From the NCBI GenBank assembly GCA_964534745.1, contig CAZHQW010000071.1, positions 1 to 14,678 of the forward strand: a stretch of 14,678 nucleotides of DNA, in the 5' to 3' direction. Source of the stretch: G020354785 sp964534745 (GTDB lineage: Bacteria; Bacteroidota; Bacteroidia; Bacteroidales; UBA10428). Below are positions 14,633-14,678 of this stretch, in pieces. The number at the start of each line of letters is the position of its first letter. Within the stretch, counting starts at the first letter, position 1. Both the position numbers and the translations under genes were made by a program. Below the pieces are notes generated by a model that worked only from the letters and a program-made list of their open reading frames with translations, made no database searches and was not told where the DNA came from.

Positions 14633-14678
14633 ATACTAAGTACCATTTATCACTTCCACTTTCGTGCTTTATAATAAA

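Overview
The window looks like ordinary chromosome of a Bacteroidota bacterium. The evidence is a short 286-residue primary sigma factor without region 1.1, a GyrB of about 660 residues, the -7 box TAnnTTTG upstream of several genes, little Shine-Dalgarno sequence before starts, and a beta-barrel protein paired with a large periplasmic TPR protein. I cannot place it below phylum level with confidence. No IS element, prophage, CRISPR array, rRNA or tRNA is visible.

Layout. At the left edge a minus-strand cluster holds an unidentified multi-pass membrane protein (164-907) followed by the first 42 codons of an EamA/DMT-type permease (1-128, cut by the edge). A divergent uvrB runs rightward (1069-3081) and converges on rpoD. 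From rpoD to 13687 everything is on the minus strand. Read in transcription order this is: a 1027-residue TPR protein, a plugless outer-membrane beta-barrel, gyrB, a secreted protein of unknown function, an HtrA/DegP protease and rpoD. ftsE is divergent from the TPR gene and closes the window, followed by a perfect 12-bp hairpin.

How the genes may work together. uvrB, gyrB and rpoD are information-processing housekeeping genes. The HtrA protease, the secreted unknown, the TPR protein, the barrel and FtsE all act at or across the cell envelope. The TPR and barrel genes are 39 bp apart and probably form one operon. FtsE lies back to back with it and has no ftsX beside it. This TPR/barrel/FtsE neighbourhood is the best candidate in the window for an under-described system, possibly linking division or peptidoglycan remodelling to the outer membrane; that link is inference from position only.

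Smaller signals worth a look are a GC-rich palindromic element between the secreted unknown and htrA (5626-5700), three tandem 11-bp repeats upstream of gyrB (8871-8903), and two perfect AT-rich dyads in the two divergent intergenic regions. No gap between genes exceeds about 210 bp.
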